DNA of 64,000 bases from Bacteroidota bacterium (GTDB taxonomy: Bacteria > Bacteroidota > Bacteroidia > Bacteroidales > Lentimicrobiaceae), in contig JAEZNO010000025.1 of assembly GCA_023441805.1 (NCBI GenBank), forward strand, positions 89,823 to 153,822, in the 5' to 3' direction. Shown here in pieces: positions 17,323-26,464 of the stretch. The number at the start of each line of letters is the position of its first letter. Position 1 is the first letter of the stretch. Under the pieces are notes generated by a model. That model ran no database searches. It was given only the letters and a program-made list of their open reading frames with translations, and had not been told where the DNA came from. The translations under genes and the position numbers were made by a program.

Positions 17323-19968
17323 ATGGAAAATCAAGCTAACGGCGAGAAAATTGTTAAGGTTAATATTGAAAATCAGATGAAATCGGCCTATATCGACTAT
17401 TCTATGTCGGTTATAGTGGCGAGAGCATTGCCTGATGTGAGAGACGGGTTAAAGCCTGTTCATCGCAGGGTATTATTTGGAATGCTTGAATTAGGCGTTT
17501 TATCCAATCGTTCATATAAGAAAAGTGCCAGAATAGTAGGAGAGGTGCTTGGTAAATATCATCCTCATGGTGATAGTTCTGTATACGATGCCATGGTTCG
17601 TATGGCCCAGGATTGGTCATTACGATATCCATTGGTAGATGGCCAGGGTAACTTTGGTTCGATTGACGGCGATAGCCCGGCAGCTATGAGGTATACTGAG
17701 GCACGCCTCAGAAAAATTGCTGAAGAGATGCTTGCCGATATCAATAAGAATACCGTCGACTTTCAGTTGAATTTTGATGATTCGTTAGAGGAACCGACAG
17801 TACTGCCTGCCAAAATCCCCAATTTGCTAATCAATGGAGCATCAGGTATTGCTGTAGGTATGGCTACCAATATGCCTCCTCATAATTTATCGGAAGTTAT
17901 TAATGGTATAGTTGCTTTTATTGATAATCGCGACATTACCATCCCTGAGCTCATGAAATTCATAAAGGGTCCTGATTTTCCAACAGGTGGCTTAATTTAT
18001 GGATACGATGGTGTTAAGGATGCCTATGAAACTGGTCGTGGCCGAATCATAATGCGTGCCGAAACTAAGATTGAACAGGATCAGCACGGACGAGATTCCA
18101 TTATCGTGACTTCCATCCCTTATCAGGTCAATAAGGCTGATATGATTAAGAAAACCGCCGACCTGGTTAATGATAAGAAAATTGAAGGGATCTCAGATAT
18201 CAGGGATGAGTCTGACAGATCAGGGTTAAGGATTGTATATGAGCTTAAAAGAGAGGCGATTACAAATGTTGTTCTAAATAAGTTGTTTCAATATACACAG
18301 CTTCAAACATCATTTAGTGTCAATAACATCTGTCTGGTTAAGGGCAGACCTATGCTGTTGAATTTGAAGCAGTTAATTCATTACTTTGTTGAACACCGAC
18401 ATGAAGTTGTCGTTCGGAGAACAAAGTTTGAATTGGCAGAAGCAGAGAAGAGAGCACATATACTTGAGGGTCTGATAATTGCTCTTGATAACATTGATGC
18501 AGTAATAGCACTCATCAGAGCAGCTAAGACTCCTGAAGAAGCAAGAAACGGACTCATTGATCAATTTAAGTTAAGCGAAATTCAGGCAAGGGCTATCCTT
18601 GATATGCGTTTGCAACGCCTTACCGGTCTTGAAATTGAGAAGATTAGAGAAGAGTACCAGGAACTGTTAAAAATGATCGATTACTATAAATCGGTACTCG
18701 CTAGTGAGCCAATGCGAATGGAAATTATTAAGAAAGAGCTCCTTGAACTTAAGGAAAATTATGGTGATGAACCCAAAACCGATATTATATATACCGCTAA
18801 TGACTTCAGAATAGAAGACACAATTGCAGATGAGGATGTGGTAATCACCATCTCGCACATGGGATATATCAAGAGAACTCCACTTAGTGAATACAGGCGA
18901 CAGAATAGGGGAGGGCGAGGAGCTAAAGGATCGGATATCAGGGATGAAGACTTCCTGGAGTATCTCACAGTAGCTTCTATGCATAATTATATGCTTTTCT
19001 TCACAGAGAAAGGTAAAGTGTTCTGGATGAGAGTATTTGAAATTCCTGAAGGAACAAAACAATCAAAAGGCAGGGCCATCCAGAATCTAATTAATATTGC
19101 TCCTGATGATAAGGTTAGAGCATTTATCAACCTCAAGAGTATTAAGGATGAGGATTATATAAATAATAATAACATCATTCTTTGCACTAAGAAAGGTATT
19201 ATTAAAAAGACATCGCTTGAAGCTTATTCAAGACCACGTCAGAATGGAATAAACGCAATAACCATCCGCGATGACGACCAGTTATTGGAAGCTCGCTTGA
19301 CAAATGGACAGAATGAAGTAATCATGGCTTTAAGGTCAGGGCGGGCTATCAGGTTCAATGAAAAAGATGTACGACCAATGGGAAGAAATGCATCAGGGGT
19401 ACGCGGAGTTACCCTGGGTGGACCTAATGATGAAGTCGTTGGAATGATTTGTATGGAGAAAAACAACTATGACATTTTGGTAGTTTCAGAAAATGGTTAT
19501 GGAAAACGCTCCAAATTAGATGATTATCGAATAACAAAACGAGGTGGTAAAGGCATTAAAACAATCAATATTACTGAGAAGACAGGTCAATTAATTTCAA
19601 TTGATTCTGTGACCGATAATGATGACCTGATGATAATAAACCGCTCCGGATTAATTATAAGACTGGGAGTTGCTGATCTGAGGGTTATGGGTAGAGCCAC
19701 ACAAGGAGTAAGGCTGATTAATTTACGCGATGACGATCAGATTGCTGCAGTTACTAAAGTTGAAGTGGAAGAAGAACAGGAAGAACTTTCATCAGTGGAA
19801 GGCGATTTGCCAACCATAGATAATGAATTCGATACATTACCGGTGGATGATTCAGATGATAAGGAACTTTTGGTTGATGAAGATGAAGAACTTGATCAGT
19901 TTGAAGAAGATGAGGAATCAGATATTGAGGAAATAGATGAATCAGACGATGATGAGGAAGTAAAATGA
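17323..19968 (+). CDS. gyrA: DNA gyrase subunit A
   Basis: The 881-residue protein is the breakage-reunion subunit of gyrase. The catalytic tyrosine is Tyr124 in [10 protein letters not shown]. The quinolone region reads [16 protein letters not shown]: Ser85 and Asp89 occupy the positions of E. coli Ser83 and Asp87, so the common resistance changes are absent. The GyrA-box region of the C-terminal beta-pinwheel is [10 protein letters not shown], which marks gyrase rather than topoisomerase IV. The last ~55 residues are an extremely acidic tail, which often modulates supercoiling. gyrB is not in the window. A TPR-protein gene follows 203 bp downstream behind its own promoter. Confidence 0.97.
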   Translation: MENQANGEKIVKVNIENQMKSAYIDYSMSVIVARALPDVRDGLKPVHRRVLFGMLELGVLSNRSYKKSARIVGEVLGKYHPHGDSSVYDAMVRMAQDWSLRYPLVDGQGNFGSIDGDSPAAMRYTEARLRKIAEEMLADINKNTVDFQLNFDDSLEEPTVLPAKIPNLLINGASGIAVGMATNMPPHNLSEVINGIVAFIDNRDITIPELMKFIKGPDFPTGGLIYGYDGVKDAYETGRGRIIMRAETKIEQDQHGRDSIIVTSIPYQVNKADMIKKTADLVNDKKIEGISDIRDESDRSGLRIVYELKREAITNVVLNKLFQYTQLQTSFSVNNICLVKGRPMLLNLKQLIHYFVEHRHEVVVRRTKFELAEAEKRAHILEGLIIALDNIDAVIALIRAAKTPEEARNGLIDQFKLSEIQARAILDMRLQRLTGLEIEKIREEYQELLKMIDYYKSVLASEPMRMEIIKKELLELKENYGDEPKTDIIYTANDFRIEDTIADEDVVITISHMGYIKRTPLSEYRRQNRGGRGAKGSDIRDEDFLEYLTVASMHNYMLFFTEKGKVFWMRVFEIPEGTKQSKGRAIQNLINIAPDDKVRAFINLKSIKDEDYINNNNIILCTKKGIIKKTSLEAYSRPRQNGINAITIRDDDQLLEARLTNGQNEVIMALRSGRAIRFNEKDVRPMGRNASGVRGVTLGGPNDEVVGMICMEKNNYDILVVSENGYGKRSKLDDYRITKRGGKGIKTINITEKTGQLISIDSVTDNDDLMIINRSGLIIRLGVADLRVMGRATQGVRLINLRDDDQIAAVTKVEVEEEQEELSSVEGDLPTIDNEFDTLPVDDSDDKELLVDEDEELDQFEEDEESDIEEIDESDDDEEVK

Positions 19969-20120
19969 TGATGAAAATGAGTAAATGTTGATTGAGTAAT
20001 CAGTTCAAATAATAGATTAAGAATGTGAATATTAAGATAGTCTTGATTCACTTAAACGATTCAAGAAATAATGATTCTTAATAAGTTGGCTCAATAATTG
20101 TAATAGAAATTTAAACTTCA

Positions 20121-20128
20121 TAAATTTG
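20121..20128 (+). promoter_or_regulatory. Promoter of the TPR gene (-33 TTG, -7 TAAATTTG)
   Basis: TAAATTTG matches the -7 consensus. A TTG at 20098-20100 lies 20 bp upstream, the expected spacing. The start codon is 43 bp downstream. Confidence 0.6.
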
Positions 20129-20171
20129 CAGCCCTCATAATAAAGAGGTTAAACCTAAGAACAAAAAACAA

Positions 20172-21314
20172 ATGAAAAAATTAAGCGTCATCTTTATCCT
20201 GTTATTTGCAGTGGTAACAGTTTTCGGACAAGGAAAGTCACAGAGAACTACAGCTTTCAATTTCCTTCGCAAAGGCCAGCTTGATAAGGCACTACAGAAC
20301 ATAGAGCCTACCACAACTGATGCTACTACAATGAATGACCCTAAGACATGGTTTTACAGGGGAAATATTTACCTCCAGATCCATATGAGTAATAAGCCTG
20401 AATACAAGAGCCTTGATGCTGATGCACTATCAAAAGCTTTTGAATCATATCAGAAAATGATGGAACTCGACACCAAAAAGGAGTATTACACAGAAGCGAT
20501 ACAAAACTTATTGGTAATAAGCGAACAGCTTTACAATCAAGGTGTTGAATCATTCAAGAATGAAAAGTACGATAATGCATTAGGTGATTTTGAAAAAGCT
20601 TCAAAAGTAGCTCAGTCATTTGGCAATATCGATACACTTGCAATTTTCAATGCTGCATTATCAGCTCAAAATGCTAAGAATTATCCTAAAGCAATTGAAC
20701 ATTATAACAAGCTGGTTGAATTAAATTATCCTCAACCGCTGATTTATAGCTCTTTAGCAAGTATTTACCTGGCAAGTCAGGATACAGCAAAAGCCTTTGA
20801 AATAATTGCTGATGGACGTAAGAAAAATCCACAGGACTTTGATTTATTGATTTCAGAGACGAACATATATCTTGGTGCAAAGAAGATTGATTTAGCAATG
20901 AACAACCTTAAAGAGGCTGTTAAAACTGATCCTTCGAATCCTACAATACATTATGCAGCAGGTACAATCTATGACCAGATGGGAAATAAAGACGACGCCG
21001 AGAAGTCATATATAAAGGCAATAGAGTTGAATCCTGACTATTTTGAAGCCAATTACAACCTTGGAGCATTATACGTAAATAAAGCTGCTGAGATTCAAAA
21101 TGAGGCTAATAAACTCAAATTAGGAGATCCTCAATATGATGTAATGAAGAAACAAGCTGACGATATTCTTAGTAGCTCATTACCATATTTGGAAAAAGCA
21201 ACAGTTCTTGATCCAAAAGATAAAAGTACATTATTAGCATTGAAAGAAATTTACACACGTTTATCAATGTACGACAAATTAAAGGAAGTTAATGCAAGGA
21301 TTGCTGACTTATAA
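20172..21314 (+). CDS. Secreted or periplasmic tetratricopeptide-repeat protein
   Basis: The 380 residues start with a signal peptide (cleavage near VTVFGQGKS). TPR motifs follow for most of the length: examples are SQRTTAFNFLRKGQLDKALQ, FNAALSAQNAKNYPKAIEHY, IHYAAGTIYDQMGNKDDAEK and AIELNPDYFEANYNLGALY. Such proteins are scaffolds for protein-protein contacts and carry no catalytic motif. The gene lies just after gyrA but has its own promoter, so a link to gyrase is not implied. The specific partner is unknown. Confidence 0.85.
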   Translation: MKKLSVIFILLFAVVTVFGQGKSQRTTAFNFLRKGQLDKALQNIEPTTTDATTMNDPKTWFYRGNIYLQIHMSNKPEYKSLDADALSKAFESYQKMMELDTKKEYYTEAIQNLLVISEQLYNQGVESFKNEKYDNALGDFEKASKVAQSFGNIDTLAIFNAALSAQNAKNYPKAIEHYNKLVELNYPQPLIYSSLASIYLASQDTAKAFEIIADGRKKNPQDFDLLISETNIYLGAKKIDLAMNNLKEAVKTDPSNPTIHYAAGTIYDQMGNKDDAEKSYIKAIELNPDYFEANYNLGALYVNKAAEIQNEANKLKLGDPQYDVMKKQADDILSSSLPYLEKATVLDPKDKSTLLALKEIYTRLSMYDKLKEVNARIADL

Positions 21315-21341
21315 GAGCATTGATTTACTGCACATTTAGAG

Positions 21342-21374
21342 AAGCTGCTCACATTAATTTGAGCAGCTTTTTTT
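21342..21374 (+). terminator. Intrinsic terminator after the TPR gene
   Basis: A perfect 10-bp stem (AAGCTGCTCA with TGAGCAGCTT), an 8-base loop and T6-7. The following 21375-21690 contains only the glgB promoter element and no recognisable gene. Confidence 0.9.
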
Positions 21375-21653
21375 GGCATTATGTTATAGCTTATAATTTG
21401 CGTTATGTTAAATAGGATTATTTAGCTTCTCTTTTGCCGTCAGATTAGCCACCATTATTCCCCTCTTGCTTGTTATTCCACACCATGATTTTCTGTCATT
21501 ATGCGCTCCTAGTACAGCTTACATACAAAACTAGTTGCAGTGGTTGATTATACATTCTCTATAAACCCCTTTATAAACATTTGACTCTTCACAATATTCT
21601 TCTTAAAATGATCAATTAATGCATATTATTTTCATTTATTTGTGAACTGTTTT

Positions 21654-21661
21654 TATCTTTG
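21654..21661 (+). promoter_or_regulatory. -7 promoter element (TATCTTTG) of glgB
   Basis: Exact TAnnTTTG match 29 bp before the glgB ATG. No -33 TTG at the right spacing. Confidence 0.5.
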
Positions 21662-21690
21662 TTTTGTTTGGCATCCAATAATTTAAGTAC

Positions 21691-23703
21691 ATGGAAACTT
21701 ATATTCCGGGAATAGTTGAAAGAGATCCGTGGTTAGCTCCGGTTACCGAGAATATTATTCACAGGATTAGACGCTTCAATGAGCGTTTGACTTTTATAGA
21801 AAGTAATTTCGGCTCAATTGAGAATTTTGCCAACAGTTACCATTATTATGGTGTCAATTTTGATAAGAATAAAAACGGATGGTTTTATAGGGAATGGGCA
21901 CCTGAAGCTTCTGCCCTTTTCCTTGTGGGTGATTTTAACAATTGGAATAACCGCTCTCACCCTCTAAAACGAGATGAATTTGGAGTTTGGGAAATATTCC
22001 TTCCCTATGAAGAATATAAAGATAGTTTTACTCACGGAAGCAAGATCAAGGTTTGGGTTGAAGCAGCTAACGGATTTATGCCTAGAATTCCTGCATATAT
22101 TACCAGGGTTTTGCAGGATGAAGATACTAAAAATTACTCCGGACAGCTGTGGTTTAAGGAGTATGACTGGAATAAGGCTTACTTGAACCATACTCCTGAA
22201 ACCGAATTACTTATCTATGAATGCCATATTGGAATGGCTCAGGAAAAAGAAGGTATTGGTACTTACCGGGAGTTTGCCATCAATAACCTGCCTTGGATTA
22301 AGGAGGTTGGATACAACGCCATACAAGTGATGGCAATTCAGGAGCACCCATATTATGGCTCCTTTGGATACCATGTCTCAAATTTTTATGCCCCCTCCTC
22401 CCGTTTTGGAGATCCTGAAGATTTGAAGTTTCTAATTGAGACTGCCCATAAGATGGGAATTACCGTTATAATGGATATAGTTCATTCTCACACGGTTAAG
22501 AATATTAATGAAGGATTGAATCAGTTTGATGGTTCAGATCATCAGTATTTTCATTCAGGTGAACGTGGTATACACCCACAGTGGGATTCACTGTTATTTG
22601 ACTATGGGAAGATTGAAGTTGTGCGATTTCTGCTTTCTAATATCAGGTATTGGATCGAAGAGTTTAAGATTGATGGATTCAGATTTGATGGTGTTGGTTC
22701 TATGATGTATTTTCATCACGGCAACTCCCCTATCACTAGTCCGATTGATTATTTTGAGAATGGTGTTGAATGGGATGCAGTTACATATCTTCAATTGGCT
22801 AACCATTTAATCCACAAATTACGACCTAACGCAGTTACTATTGCTGAAGATGTTACGGGTATGCCCGGTTTAACATTTGATATTCAGGAGGGAGGTATTG
22901 GATTTGATTATAGACTGGGTATGGGTATTCCGGATTTCTGGATCAAATTACTAAAGGAATACAAAGACGAAGACTGGAATATTGATGAGATATGGCATGT
23001 ATTAAATAACCGTTTAGCCGGAGTAAAAACAGTAGCTTATGCTGAATCGCATGATCAGGCATTGGTAGGTGATAAAACACTTGCTTTCTGGTTGATGGAT
23101 AAATATATGTATTGGCATATGGCTGTTGATGATGATAATTTGATCATAGATCGTGGCATTGCTCTTCATAAGCTTTTGCGCCTTATTACTTTGTCGTTAG
23201 GTGGTTCAGCTTATTTGAATTTTATGGGGAATGAATTTGGCCATCCTGAGTGGATTGATTTTCCCCGTGAAGGTAATGGTTGGAGCTTCTTTTACGCCAG
23301 ACGTCAATGGTCACTGAAGGATGATATGAACCTTAAATACCATTTTTTGTCAGATTTCGACAAAGCAATGATTCATATAGCCAAAAGTAAAGGAATATTA
23401 AATCATGAATTTGCTCAACTACTAAATGTTGATGAAACTAATAAAACGTTGATATTCAGCAAGAAAGACTTAATATTTTTATTTAACTTTCATCCTTTCA
23501 ACAGTATTCCAAATTATTCTTTCTATGTTCCTGAACCTGGAGCCTATAAAGTTGTTCTTTGTACTGATAATAAAAAATTTGGTGGGCATAATAGGATAGA
23601 TGAGAGTATTGATTACCCGACATATTTTGACGAAGAATCGAAAGTAAACAGACTTAGTATTTATCTTACGAACAAAACAGCAATCTTGTTTGAAAAAAAG
23701 TAA
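21691..23703 (+). CDS. glgB: 1,4-alpha-glucan branching enzyme (GH13)
   Basis: The enzyme makes alpha-1,6 branches in glycogen. The 670 residues comprise an N-terminal CBM48-like domain (GWFYREWAPEASALFLVGDF), a GH13 barrel and a C-terminal all-beta domain. The GH13 catalytic residues are all present: nucleophile Asp333 in DGFRFDGV, acid/base Glu386 in AEDVTG, and Asp455 in AESHDQA. The sequence resembles the eukaryote-like branching enzymes found in Bacteroidota rather than the E. coli type. No other glycogen gene is adjacent. The gene has its own promoter element, and a small acidic protein gene follows 95 bp downstream. Confidence 0.93.
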   Translation: METYIPGIVERDPWLAPVTENIIHRIRRFNERLTFIESNFGSIENFANSYHYYGVNFDKNKNGWFYREWAPEASALFLVGDFNNWNNRSHPLKRDEFGVWEIFLPYEEYKDSFTHGSKIKVWVEAANGFMPRIPAYITRVLQDEDTKNYSGQLWFKEYDWNKAYLNHTPETELLIYECHIGMAQEKEGIGTYREFAINNLPWIKEVGYNAIQVMAIQEHPYYGSFGYHVSNFYAPSSRFGDPEDLKFLIETAHKMGITVIMDIVHSHTVKNINEGLNQFDGSDHQYFHSGERGIHPQWDSLLFDYGKIEVVRFLLSNIRYWIEEFKIDGFRFDGVGSMMYFHHGNSPITSPIDYFENGVEWDAVTYLQLANHLIHKLRPNAVTIAEDVTGMPGLTFDIQEGGIGFDYRLGMGIPDFWIKLLKEYKDEDWNIDEIWHVLNNRLAGVKTVAYAESHDQALVGDKTLAFWLMDKYMYWHMAVDDDNLIIDRGIALHKLLRLITLSLGGSAYLNFMGNEFGHPEWIDFPREGNGWSFFYARRQWSLKDDMNLKYHFLSDFDKAMIHIAKSKGILNHEFAQLLNVDETNKTLIFSKKDLIFLFNFHPFNSIPNYSFYVPEPGAYKVVLCTDNKKFGGHNRIDESIDYPTYFDEESKVNRLSIYLTNKTAILFEKK

Positions 23704-23798
23704 AAAATCAATAATAAATCTTTGGAATTTTTAACATATTTGGGTTTTAGTTTGAACGAATCTGTCTTAATATTGCACAACTGAAAATAAAGACCTAT

Positions 23799-24098
23799 AT
23801 GGAACGTAAACGCTTGGTTGTCAGCTATAATAATGTATCACCTGAAGTTTTGGAGGCTATCCGGAAGAAATATCCTTTAGGATATTCCAATAATGTGATT
23901 AAAGTAAAGACTACAGGTGATGACTTCTTTTATGCAATTACAGTTGATACCGATGATGCCAGTTATCTGGTGAAAGTACCGGTTAAAATTGACACCAAAG
24001 GCTTGAATGAAGAAGAAACCCTTGATGAAATTGAAGACGAAAAAGAATCCGATGATAGTTTTGTAGAGCCTACTGATAGCTCAGATACTGAAGAGTAA
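23799..24098 (+). CDS. Small acidic protein of unknown function
   Basis: This 99-residue protein has a compact N-terminal part (LVVSYNNVSPEVLEAIRKKY, then DDFFYAITVDTDDASYLVKV) that looks like a small alpha/beta domain. The C-terminal ~30 residues are almost all Asp, Glu and Ser and probably disordered. It has no signal peptide or membrane segment, so it is cytoplasmic. A TAATATTG sequence 23 bp upstream is a one-mismatch -7 element. I know no function for it. Confidence 0.7.
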   Translation: MERKRLVVSYNNVSPEVLEAIRKKYPLGYSNNVIKVKTTGDDFFYAITVDTDDASYLVKVPVKIDTKGLNEEETLDEIEDEKESDDSFVEPTDSSDTEE

Positions 24099-24198
24099 AC
24101 ATTCGATTAGTACAGTAGACGAATTACTCATTTATACAATATCAGTATCAAATAATCAGATAGTAAATTGAAGCAGGAAATTGTGAGAAATTCCCTGA

Positions 24199-24726
24199 TT
24201 ATATTGCTTTTTTGCCCTTACTTAATTTTCTGATTGTTTTTAATCCAATACTCCTGAATCCGGCAGTCGATTCATCTAACTGGATTTCAATTATTTCAAT
24301 AAGTTCTCTACTAATAGTTGGTTCTTTTTCAGCCACTTTAGTTAGTATTTTTATTGCAAACATCTTCACTGCAACTGAAGAAGCAGGTGACTCTAACCAT
24401 CTGAAACATATATCTGTAAGCACACCTATTTGATCTTCAGGAATTTCTTTGCTAAAGATTATCCTGAGACTATGGCGTTTCATACCCTGGTGCTTAAGAG
24501 ATGGTAGTAGGTTAATAATTTCATTCAGATCAAACCTCTTGAACTGATATCCTTGCTCATTAAGTAAATCAATCGCCCAAGCAGCTCTCCTGCTCTCCGG
24601 ATCCTTATTTTGTAAGTAGATATCCCATAATGTGTCAAATAATTCGGGATTACTTGTTACAATATTGATTATCTGATCAATATTACTTCGCGAGGGTTCT
24701 AATTTCAGTAAGTCTATTAGATTCAT
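24199..24726 (-). CDS. Hypothetical helical protein, HEAT-repeat-like
   Basis: The 175 residues are predicted almost wholly helical. Paired helices with the spacing of HEAT/armadillo repeats can be seen (ESRRAAWAIDLLNEQG, KHQGMKRHSLRIIFSKEIPE, SVAVKMFAIKILTKVAEKEP, GFRSIGLKTIRKLSKG). There is no signal peptide or catalytic motif, so a cytoplasmic binding scaffold is the best guess. It is convergent with the preceding small acidic-protein gene. The function is unknown. Confidence 0.65.
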   Translation of the reverse strand: MNLIDLLKLEPSRSNIDQIINIVTSNPELFDTLWDIYLQNKDPESRRAAWAIDLLNEQGYQFKRFDLNEIINLLPSLKHQGMKRHSLRIIFSKEIPEDQIGVLTDICFRWLESPASSVAVKMFAIKILTKVAEKEPTISRELIEIIEIQLDESTAGFRSIGLKTIRKLSKGKKAI

Positions 24727-25045
24727 CTAATGGTATTTCGTATCCCGAAAGTATAAAAAAATGAATAGACGTAAGTAACGTGAAACTGGATTTTATGAAC
24801 TATTTAGGTAAAAGGTCATCTATTTGTTATTGACCGACAAGAGATATACTAAGCTTTATATTTACATAAAATATCTGCATAAGCTTAAGCTTAGGCAGCG
24901 ATAAACTAGTTAACCAGTACCATTTAAATTGGTTGTAAGGAAATTAGGGTTTCAAAAAAAGAAGGTTAGACCTGGATAGATGACCTTTGATTGAAAGGCT
25001 TTAATTTTTTCTTAATGAACAGGAACTATGTGGTTTATGAGAGAA

Positions 25046-25085
25046 ATCTTTTTAGTAATAGTTGTATCTTTTTAGTAATAGTTGT
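25046..25085 (+). repeat. 20-bp perfect tandem duplication
   Basis: The unit ATCTTTTTAGTAATAGTTGT occurs twice head to tail. It may be a recent slippage duplication in a non-coding region. Confidence 0.9.
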
Positions 25086-25163
25086 ACTAGTGGCAAAAGC
25101 ATTGAGAACAGAGGAAGAACTTGTTTAATATATAGTTGGTATTTACCCTTAAGCACCTTAAAA

Positions 25164-25274
25164 TCAAGAAGGGAAACCGCTCTGTTCAAGAGATTTCCCT
25201 CCTATTCTACCCCAATCGTAACTGGGATAAAATCTCAGGTTATTGTTTCGGTGCTTGTAATCATTATGCTCCAT
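25164..25274 (-). CDS. Possible short open reading frame, 36 codons
   Basis: From ATG 25274 the frame encodes MEHNDYKHRNNNLRF... and ends ...KSLEQSGFPS at TGA 25164-25166. The composition looks more protein-like than its surroundings, and the frame stays open ten codons upstream of the ATG. It has no good ribosome-binding site and no match I recognise. It may be a remnant of a longer gene. Confidence 0.2.
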   Translation of the reverse strand: MEHNDYKHRNNNLRFYPSYDWGRIGGKSLEQSGFPS

Positions 25275-25354
25275 AGAGCACTTGTTACTTACTTTTACGA
25301 ACTACATTTGCATGTGTTCTACTCAGTCAGGTTAATGTTTTCCGGATCAAAATG

Positions 25355-25501
25355 TTAACTTTTTAAGGTTACTTCAATCGACCCTGCGAAAAACTTGGCA
25401 GAATAGTTAAGTTTCCTTTCGGCCTTTTTGCTATCTGCAATCCTGATTCTCACCGTATCGTTGGCCTGATGTTGTAAAATTAATATAATTTGACCCCTTT
25501 G
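25355..25501 (-). pseudogene. Remnant of an unidentified protein gene
   Basis: A 48-codon open stretch on the minus strand has strongly coding-like content (for example DTVRIRIADSKKAERKLN and YSAKFFAGSIEVTLKS). It has no ATG start and is preceded by an in-frame TGA. Directly after its TAA the same frame continues with the protein-like HFDPENINLTE before another stop. That pattern suggests the 3' part of a decayed gene. The family was not recognised. Confidence 0.4.
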
Positions 25502-25534
25502 TCAAGTGATTTCTTATATTTAATTTCAAAGATG

Positions 25535-25563
25535 TGTTAACAGGGGTTGTTAACAATTGTTAA
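25535..25563. promoter_or_regulatory. Cluster of GTTAAC palindromes beside an orphan promoter
   Basis: TGTTAACA at 25535-25542 and the perfect 14-bp palindrome TTAACAATTGTTAA at 25550-25563 lie just before the TACCTTTG box at 25587-25594. They could be operator sites, but AT-rich palindromes also arise by chance. Confidence 0.3.
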
Positions 25564-25586
25564 TAACTTGCTTCACTTGCTAATTG

Positions 25587-25594
25587 TACCTTTG
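25587..25594 (+). promoter_or_regulatory. Orphan -7 promoter element (TACCTTTG)
   Basis: Exact TAnnTTTG match with a TTG 16 bp upstream, pointing rightward where no plus-strand gene exists. An imperfect hairpin ending in T4 lies about 45-70 bp downstream. A short non-coding transcript is conceivable. Confidence 0.3.
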
Positions 25595-25939
25595 CTCAAT
25601 GCTCACATACTGTTATTAACAATTTGACTGATTAAAACAACGGAAATATCTGTCGTTTTGAGGTGATTTTGAGTGCATTACAAGGAGTTCTTAAGATAAT
25701 TTCTTGATCTGTTTAAAGCATATTTTTGTATTGAACGGAGTAAATTCAGTTTAATCCGGAGTATTCTATCACTTTTATTGAGTTAATTTTTTGGGAGTTA
25801 CTATTACTATTTGGAACTAGCATGAAGTATTTAGGGGATAAACCTGCAGTTGATATTAAGAATGAATGAGAGTCAAAGGATTGATTTGAAATTTTTACAG
25901 CAATGAGTCAAACCAGTAACCGGTATCTTATTAGATTAT

Positions 25940-26407
25940 CTAAGTACCTTTTATTAATATTTCCGGAATTCCTTTTTTAACCTTATCAACAGTACCTTTA
26001 ATTCTGGTTGGTAGTAAATTATTATCACCTGAATTCATTAAGCCTTTTACTTCAATGATATTTCCATAACAATCTGATACTTTAACTACCTTACCTTTTT
26101 CATTATCGTTTACAGAATGAATATCAAACTCGTATACTTCTCCCCTCTTGTAAACCGGATGCTCAGGCTCGAGGAAAATTCTACCGGTACAATTAATCTT
26201 ATCTACATAACATTTTACAACACTCGCGGGAGTTAGTGAATACTTCTCGTAGTAACTTGCTTCTATAAAATACCTGTAACCATTCTGATCTTCCATGATC
26301 ATGTATTTATTGTTATCCTCAAGTGTCACATTTTTAACGTACCTGAAATCATGGCACTCCCCTTCTTTTAATATCCTTCCCTGATTATAATACCCGCTTT
26401 TTGACAT
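25940..26407 (-). CDS. Hypothetical protein with OB/S1-like beta-rich segments
   Basis: The 155 residues have no signal peptide and consist mainly of short beta strands. The C-terminal half (KRGEVYEFDIHSVNDNEKGK, KVVKVSDCYGNIIEVKG) looks like an OB-fold or S1-type nucleic-acid-binding domain. The N-terminal half (KYMIMEDQNGYRYFIEA) may be a second such domain. It lies 57 bp downstream of the RelA-type synthetase gene on the same strand and may be co-transcribed. The function is unknown and the OB assignment is a pattern judgement only. Confidence 0.6.
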   Translation of the reverse strand: MSKSGYYNQGRILKEGECHDFRYVKNVTLEDNNKYMIMEDQNGYRYFIEASYYEKYSLTPASVVKCYVDKINCTGRIFLEPEHPVYKRGEVYEFDIHSVNDNEKGKVVKVSDCYGNIIEVKGLMNSGDNNLLPTRIKGTVDKVKKGIPEILIKGT

Positions 26408-26464
26408 AAGAGATTAATTCACTATAGATTTCGTTTGAGCCACCAGCATGTTATTATAATATCT

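Larger units (their letters stand above)
24727..25939. other. 1.2-kb gene-poor region with decayed coding fragments
   Basis: No convincing full gene lies here. It contains a 20-bp tandem duplication (25046-25085), a possible 36-codon reading frame (25164-25274, minus), a coding-like fragment without a start (25355-25501, minus), a cluster of GTTAAC palindromes (25535-25563) and two unassigned TAnnTTTG boxes (25587-25594, 25721-25728). The mix suggests gene decay or an eroded insertion, plus possibly one small transcript. Confidence 0.6.

Noticed and set aside
24173..24196. Weak hairpin between two convergent genes
   Set aside because: The stem needs a bulge and the following T run is interrupted, so a terminator call was not justified.
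25062..25358. A 98-codon plus-strand open frame in the gene-poor region
   Set aside because: It starts with TTG inside a tandem duplication, has erratic composition and overlaps better coding-like stretches on the opposite strand.
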